Part shown: one piece after another, positions 60,131 through 64,000 of the stretch | Layout of the letters: each line of letters begins with the position of its first letter | How positions within the stretch are numbered: position 1 is the first letter of the stretch | NCBI RefSeq assembly: GCF_040026395.1 | Contig: NZ_CP157278.1 | Span: 744,001 to 808,000, forward strand | Source of the DNA: Pedobacter lusitanus | GTDB lineage: Bacteria; Bacteroidota; Bacteroidia; Sphingobacteriales; Sphingobacteriaceae | Direction of reading: 5' to 3' | DNA length: 64,000 nucleotides | The notes under the pieces: generated by a model | Database searches by the model: none | Told to the model about the DNA's origin: nothing | The model's input: only the letters and a program-made list of their open reading frames with translations | Translations under genes and position numbers: made by a program

Positions 60131-61639
60131 ATGAACATTGAAACAAGAAAGTTAACGCTCGAAGATTATGGTGATCTTAAAGAGTCAATGGAGCAGGCAT
60201 ATGATACCCTGGGCGGGCAAATATGGAGCAAACAGACAATCGCCAGATTACTTAAACTATTTCCTGAAGGCCAGCTTTGCATTGCCGTAGACGATAAAGT
60301 GGTAGCGTGTTCCCTTGCCATTATCGTAAACTATGATGAATATGGTGACAAACACACCTATCAGATGATTACCGGTAGTTATACATTTTCTACCCACAAT
60401 CCTAACGGAGATACTTTATATGGCATCGAAATCTTTGTTTCTCCTGAATACAGAGGTTTACGTCTGGGCCGCAGATTATATGAGGCCAGAAAAGAATTAT
60501 GTGAAAGCCTGAATTTAAAAAGCATTATAGCTGGTGGCCGTATACCTGGCTATCATCAATATGCTGAAACACTCAGCCCAAGACAGTACATAGACAAGGT
60601 TAAAGCCAAAGAGATTTATGACCCTACCCTTACCTTCCAGATATCCAATGATTTCCACGTCAGAAAAGTTTTAAAAAACTATTTACCGGGAGATCATGAA
60701 TCCAAAGAATTCGCGACATTGATTGAATGGAATAATATCTACTATCAGGGGGTTGATGCTTCTGCCCGTTCAGCAAAAACTATCCGGATCGGACTGGTGC
60801 AATGGCAAATGCGTCTTTTCCCGGATATGGACGCTTTTTATGAACAGGTGGAGTTTTTTGTAGACGCTGTAAGTGGCTATAAATCTGATTTCATCATGTT
60901 CCCTGAGCTTTTTAATACGCCACTTTTACAGCCTTACAATCATTTACCAGAAATGGAAGCCATGCGCAAGCTGGCAGAATTAACTCCTGAAATTGTAGAG
61001 AAAATTCAGAGTTATGCAGTTTCTTACAATGTGAATGTCATTTCGGGAAGTATGCCTATCCTGGAGAATAATAAACTCTATAACGCTACCTATCTGTGTC
61101 ACCGGAGCGGAAAAACTGAAGAGTACAGAAAAATTCATATCACACCTAACGAATTGAAATATTATGGAATGGTAGGTGGTGACAAAATACAGGTTTTTGA
61201 CACAGACTGCGGTAAAATAGGTATCCTGATCTGCTATGATGTAGAATTCCCTGAACTCAGCCGTATTTATGCTGACCAGGGTATGCAAATCCTGTTTGTT
61301 CCATTCCTGACTGATACGCAGAATGGCTATACCAGAGTAAGAAGATGCGCACAGGCCAGAGCTATCGAAAATGAATGTTATGTTGCTATTGCGGGTTGTG
61401 TAGGTAACTTACCAAAGGTGAATAATATGGATATACAGTTTGCACAGTCCGCTGTATTTACACCCTCTGATTTCGCTTTTCCAACAAATGCTGTTAAAGC
61501 TGAAACTACACCAAACACAGAAATGATGCTGGTTGTAGATGTGGATTTACATTTACTGGATGAATTGCATCATTTTGGGACGGTCAAAATACTGAAAGAC
61601 CGCCGTACAGACCTCTACGAGGTTAAATTACTTAAATAA
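60131..61639 (+). CDS. Bifunctional GNAT N-acetyltransferase / carbon-nitrogen hydrolase
   Basis: The 502-residue fusion protein has a GNAT domain in residues about 1-185 (FVSPEYRGLRLGRRLYEARK, the acetyl-CoA loop) and a nitrilase-superfamily domain from about 215 to the end. The hydrolase has all three catalytic residues: Glu in FPELFNTP, Lys in EYRKIHIT and Cys in ILICYDVEFPE. This two-domain architecture is a known conserved type. The substrate of either half is unknown; an acyl-amide or polyamine role is only a guess. Confidence 0.93.
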   Translation: MNIETRKLTLEDYGDLKESMEQAYDTLGGQIWSKQTIARLLKLFPEGQLCIAVDDKVVACSLAIIVNYDEYGDKHTYQMITGSYTFSTHNPNGDTLYGIEIFVSPEYRGLRLGRRLYEARKELCESLNLKSIIAGGRIPGYHQYAETLSPRQYIDKVKAKEIYDPTLTFQISNDFHVRKVLKNYLPGDHESKEFATLIEWNNIYYQGVDASARSAKTIRIGLVQWQMRLFPDMDAFYEQVEFFVDAVSGYKSDFIMFPELFNTPLLQPYNHLPEMEAMRKLAELTPEIVEKIQSYAVSYNVNVISGSMPILENNKLYNATYLCHRSGKTEEYRKIHITPNELKYYGMVGGDKIQVFDTDCGKIGILICYDVEFPELSRIYADQGMQILFVPFLTDTQNGYTRVRRCAQARAIENECYVAIAGCVGNLPKVNNMDIQFAQSAVFTPSDFAFPTNAVKAETTPNTEMMLVVDVDLHLLDELHHFGTVKILKDRRTDLYEVKLLK

Positions 61640-61697
61640 ATCTGACATAGTCAGGTAATTCAGATATACGATAATACGCAGGATACCAGGGGAACTG

Positions 61698-61823
61698 CTG
61701 GGGTTGTGTTGCAGTTTGAAGTGGGGTTGAAGCGGGGTTGAACTAGCCTTGAAGTAGCCCAGGCTAGTTCAAGGCTAGTTCAACCCTAGTTCAATGCTAC
61801 TTCAAACCGCAACACAACCCCAG
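61698..61823. repeat. 126-nt palindromic array with an 11-bp unit (TTGAA family)
   Basis: The arm 61698-61757 pairs with 61764-61823 at 52 of 60 positions. The junction sequence can also pair (TAGCC with GGCTA), leaving a two-base loop. Within the left arm TTGAA recurs at an exact 11-bp step (positions 19, 30, 41 and 52 of the arm). It lies between the GNAT-nitrilase gene and queG. The rest of that 306-bp gap shows only the -7 element below. Confidence 0.85.
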
Positions 61824-61929
61824 GACAACCCCAGCTATACTGAAATTAGTTACATCAGGAAAATTAATCTAATACTGATAAAAAATTACAGTAGCCCACC
61901 CCCTTTTTTTATTTGAGCAGGCAGAAGTG

Positions 61930-61937
61930 TACCTTTG
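61930..61937 (+). promoter_or_regulatory. Candidate -7 element of queG
   Basis: TACCTTTG matches TAnnTTTG and ends 8 bp before the ATG at 61946, so the predicted transcript leader is very short. No -33 TTTG sits at the usual spacing. Confidence 0.45.
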
Positions 61938-61945
61938 CCGTAGAA

Positions 61946-62893
61946 ATGTACAATAACCCTGCAAAATACAGCCAGCTGATTAAAGATGAAGCCCTGAGAC
62001 TGGGCTTTATGCAGTGTGGTATTGCAAAAGCAGGCTTTCTGGAAGAAGAAGCTCCAAGACTGGAGAAATGGCTGAAGGATAACCGTCACGGACAGATGAG
62101 TTATATGGAAAATCATTTCGACAAAAGACTGAATCCACAGTTATTAGTGGATGATGCCAAATCTGTTATCTCCCTTACACTAAACTACTTTCCGGAAGAA
62201 CGCCAGACGGATCCTGATGCCCCTAAAATATCCAAATATGCTTATGGTGCTGACTATCACACGGTCATCAAGGACAAATTATTCCAGTTACTCAACTTTA
62301 TTCAGGAAAACATTGGTGAAGTAAGCGGCAGAGCCTTCGTTGATTCTGCTCCCGTACTGGATCGTGCATGGGCAAAACGTGCCGGTATTGGCTGGATTGG
62401 AAAAAACAGTAATATCATCAGTAAAAAAAGTGGCTCATTCTTCTTTTTAGCAGAACTGATCATTGACCTGGATCTTGTTTATGATAATCCTTTTACCACT
62501 GATCATTGCGGCACATGCACCAAATGTATAGATGCCTGTCCCACAGATGCTATTCTGTCCCCTTTTATCATAGATGCTACTAAATGTATTTCTTATCTGA
62601 CTATAGAACTGAGAGAAGAGATCCCCAAAAGCTTTGATAATAAAATGGATAACTGGATGTTTGGTTGTGATATTTGTCAGGATGTATGCCCGTGGAACAG
62701 ATTTTCAGTTCCGCATACAGAACCTGAATTTAAACCCAATCAGAATTTACTGGGTATGAAACGGGAAGACTGGCTGGATATTACCGAAGACGTATTTAAA
62801 CAGATCTTTAAAAATTCGGCAGTAAAGCGGACTAAGTTTAAAGGCTTAACCCGCAATATTGATTTCATCAGGCAGATTCCTGATGAAGCTTAA
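61946..62893 (+). CDS. queG: Epoxyqueuosine reductase QueG
   Basis: The product is about 315 residues from ATG 61946; a TTG at 61913 precedes it in frame. It has [40 protein letters not shown] and two [4Fe-4S] ferredoxin-type clusters: [15 protein letters not shown] and [11 protein letters not shown]. It is the cobalamin-dependent last step of queuosine synthesis, reducing epoxyqueuosine in tRNA. The organism therefore makes or salvages cobalamin. The C-terminal extension is not visible beyond residue 315. Confidence 0.94.
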   Translation: MYNNPAKYSQLIKDEALRLGFMQCGIAKAGFLEEEAPRLEKWLKDNRHGQMSYMENHFDKRLNPQLLVDDAKSVISLTLNYFPEERQTDPDAPKISKYAYGADYHTVIKDKLFQLLNFIQENIGEVSGRAFVDSAPVLDRAWAKRAGIGWIGKNSNIISKKSGSFFFLAELIIDLDLVYDNPFTTDHCGTCTKCIDACPTDAILSPFIIDATKCISYLTIELREEIPKSFDNKMDNWMFGCDICQDVCPWNRFSVPHTEPEFKPNQNLLGMKREDWLDITEDVFKQIFKNSAVKRTKFKGLTRNIDFIRQIPDEA

Positions 62894-62902
62894 GTTTTGT
62901 TG

Positions 62903-62931
62903 CTGCCTGTTAAACCTTATTTAACAGACAG
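62903..62931. terminator. Shared hairpin between queG and the convergent M1 peptidase gene
   Basis: CTGCCTGTTAAA (62903-62914) pairs with TTTAACAGACAG (62920-62931) with one mismatch, across a five-base loop. It covers the M1 stop codon and lies 9 bp past the queG stop, so it can serve both genes. Confidence 0.5.
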
Positions 62932-64000
62932 TATATTATTATAGTCATTTTTATCCGGCACATAGGTGCTGCCAATCACGACTTTCTTTATTTTTTTATT
63001 CGTTTTAAAAGGAACAGAGATCATCTGAACCGGTTTTTCCCATACTGCAATACTCCAGTGTACTTTTTCAGTGGAACCATCCTCATAGGTTAAAGTCAGA
63101 TCAACGGGTAAAGGTTTAAGACTTTTATTTTCTATCTGAAAAGTATAACCGTCACCAGTTTTATCAGCAGCGACAATCCCCAGGTCAATATCTCCTTCTT
63201 CAAAGAACCACCGTTTCCAGAACCAATCCATATTTTTACCAGCTCCTTCGTTCATGCTGTAAAAGAAGTCAAAAGGCATAGGATGTTTACCATGCCACTG
63301 CTCAATATAATGATGTAATGCCCTGGTAAATAATTCATCACCCAGATAATCTTTCACAAATAAATAACCCAAAGCTGGTTTGGGATAAGAATTAGTGAAG
63401 GACCCTGCCCCTTTCAGATCGGGCGTAAGCGTCATAATCGGAGTATCATTTTTCGTACCCGAATTAAAAGCAGTTGGCTGTATACCGTATTCGTCTACCA
63501 TAGTAGAGTCTATCAGCGGAGAATTTAACCACTCACCGATAGTTGCCCATCCTTCATCCATCCAGCCATATTTAGTTTCATTAATTCCCATATAGAAAGG
63601 GAACATCGTATGAAAAATCTCATGAATGGTTAGTGTAATTGCATTTTCACGCTTTTCAGTAGGATTGTCATTCACCATCATCGGATATTCCATCTGATCA
63701 AGACCATCAAAAACTGTCTCATGAGCATAAGGATATGGCCATTTAGGGAATTTATAACTCATGGCCTCAACAGATTTCCGGGCAAAATCTATTACTTCAT
63801 AATAATCTTTATGAATTGGATTGAATGCAGCATCCACACGTGTTCTTCTATTGGTTTTCGGATCAACCACTAAACTGCTGGACTTCCATAAATAGTGATT
63901 ACTTGTAGCAAAGACAAAATCGGTCACATTTTTAGCTTCAAATTTCCACGTATTGAAATCCTGGTTTTTGGTCACTGTCTGTGTGGCAAGGTCATTCTCA
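62917..64000 (-). CDS. M1 family metallopeptidase, C-terminal part
   Basis: The frame is open to the right edge, so the N-terminal part lies outside the window; the GTG at 63975 is internal. The zinc site is HEIFH, with the third ligand Glu in WMDEGWA 18 residues after the second His, and the surrounding TLTIHEIFHTMFPFYM fits gluzincins. The catalytic domain continues with GYLFVKDYLGDELFTRALHHY. A beta-type domain ends the protein (residues about 275-350). It is likely an exported aminopeptidase, but no signal peptide is visible here. Confidence 0.9.
   Translation of the reverse strand, partial: ENDLATQTVTKNQDFNTWKFEAKNVTDFVFATSNHYLWKSSSLVVDPKTNRRTRVDAAFNPIHKDYYEVIDFARKSVEAMSYKFPKWPYPYAHETVFDGLDQMEYPMMVNDNPTEKRENAITLTIHEIFHTMFPFYMGINETKYGWMDEGWATIGEWLNSPLIDSTMVDEYGIQPTAFNSGTKNDTPIMTLTPDLKGAGSFTNSYPKPALGYLFVKDYLGDELFTRALHHYIEQWHGKHPMPFDFFYSMNEGAGKNMDWFWKRWFFEEGDIDLGIVAADKTGDGYTFQIENKSLKPLPVDLTLTYEDGSTEKVHWSIAVWEKPVQMISVPFKTNKKIKKVVIGSTYVPDKNDYNNILSVK

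Overview
The window comes from a low-GC member of the Bacteroidota. Family Sphingobacteriaceae, and Pedobacter in particular, is my inference from protein character. The supporting signs are a TonB-type outer-membrane beta-barrel, GLPGLI-, DUF2807- and DUF885-type exported proteins, AraC and LytS/LytTR regulators, Crp/Fnr regulators with orphan ECF sigma factors, several genes preceded by the Bacteroidota -7 element TAnnTTTG, and almost no Shine-Dalgarno sequences. I see no rRNA, tRNA, CRISPR array, intact transposase or prophage. The sequence is chromosome-like, with housekeeping genes (purKE, ruvB, queG, pdxH, recQ, nrdHIEF) mixed with accessory genes.

Layout, left to right. 1-2.3 kb: C-terminus of an outer-membrane barrel protein, then MarC. 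2.4-8.2 kb: a complete trans-4-hydroxy-L-proline degradation cluster on the minus strand (Pyr4H2C deaminase, alpha-ketoglutarate semialdehyde dehydrogenase, hydroxyproline 2-epimerase, FAD D-amino-acid dehydrogenase, AraC regulator). 8.4-13.2 kb: a second aldehyde dehydrogenase, a GH20 hexosaminidase and a small secreted protein. 13.2-17.8 kb: an exported formylglycine-generating-enzyme-like lipoprotein and a family 2A encapsulin operon (DUF4395 membrane protein, shell, cysteine desulfurase cargo) with a 25-nt perfect palindrome in front. 18-20.3 kb: an ECF sigma/anti-sigma pair and an orphan ECF sigma. 20.6-29 kb: regulators, redox enzymes, an orphan ExbD, a DUF885 protein and an SDR. 29.1-32.3 kb: a Vat-type streptogramin A acetyltransferase, an EamA exporter and a MocR regulator. 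32.4-40.6 kb: a small porin, a LytS/LytTR two-component pair, a PhyH dioxygenase, a NudK-like hydrolase, a methyltransferase and free-Met-sulfoxide reductase. 41.3-45.5 kb: a histidine-kinase remnant and the class Ib ribonucleotide reductase operon nrdHIEF. 45.8-53 kb: a GLPGLI protein, a family I.5 lipase, an LutA-like protein, a DUF2807 lipoprotein, RecQ and a BaiN-type flavoprotein. 53.2-54.8 kb: purKE. 55.7-64 kb: a fibre-like secreted protein, YqgE, pdxH, a 3-hydroxyacyl-CoA dehydrogenase, ruvB, a GNAT-nitrilase fusion, queG, and an M1 peptidase running off the right edge.

The non-coding DNA is unusually structured. It holds a short repeat family with MITE-like ends (40.7, 48.3 and 53.0 kb) whose central hairpin changes sequence while keeping its pairing. 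A related 128-bp element with terminal inverted repeats and flanking TTA lies at 33.1 kb. Two palindromic arrays built on an exact 11-bp period lie at 20.45 and 61.7 kb. An 11-12 copy 53/54-bp minisatellite lies at 55.0-55.6 kb. There are several very long perfect hairpins. The strongest candidates for a notable system are the encapsulin/desulfurase operon with its palindromic operator, and the two families of structured intergenic repeats.
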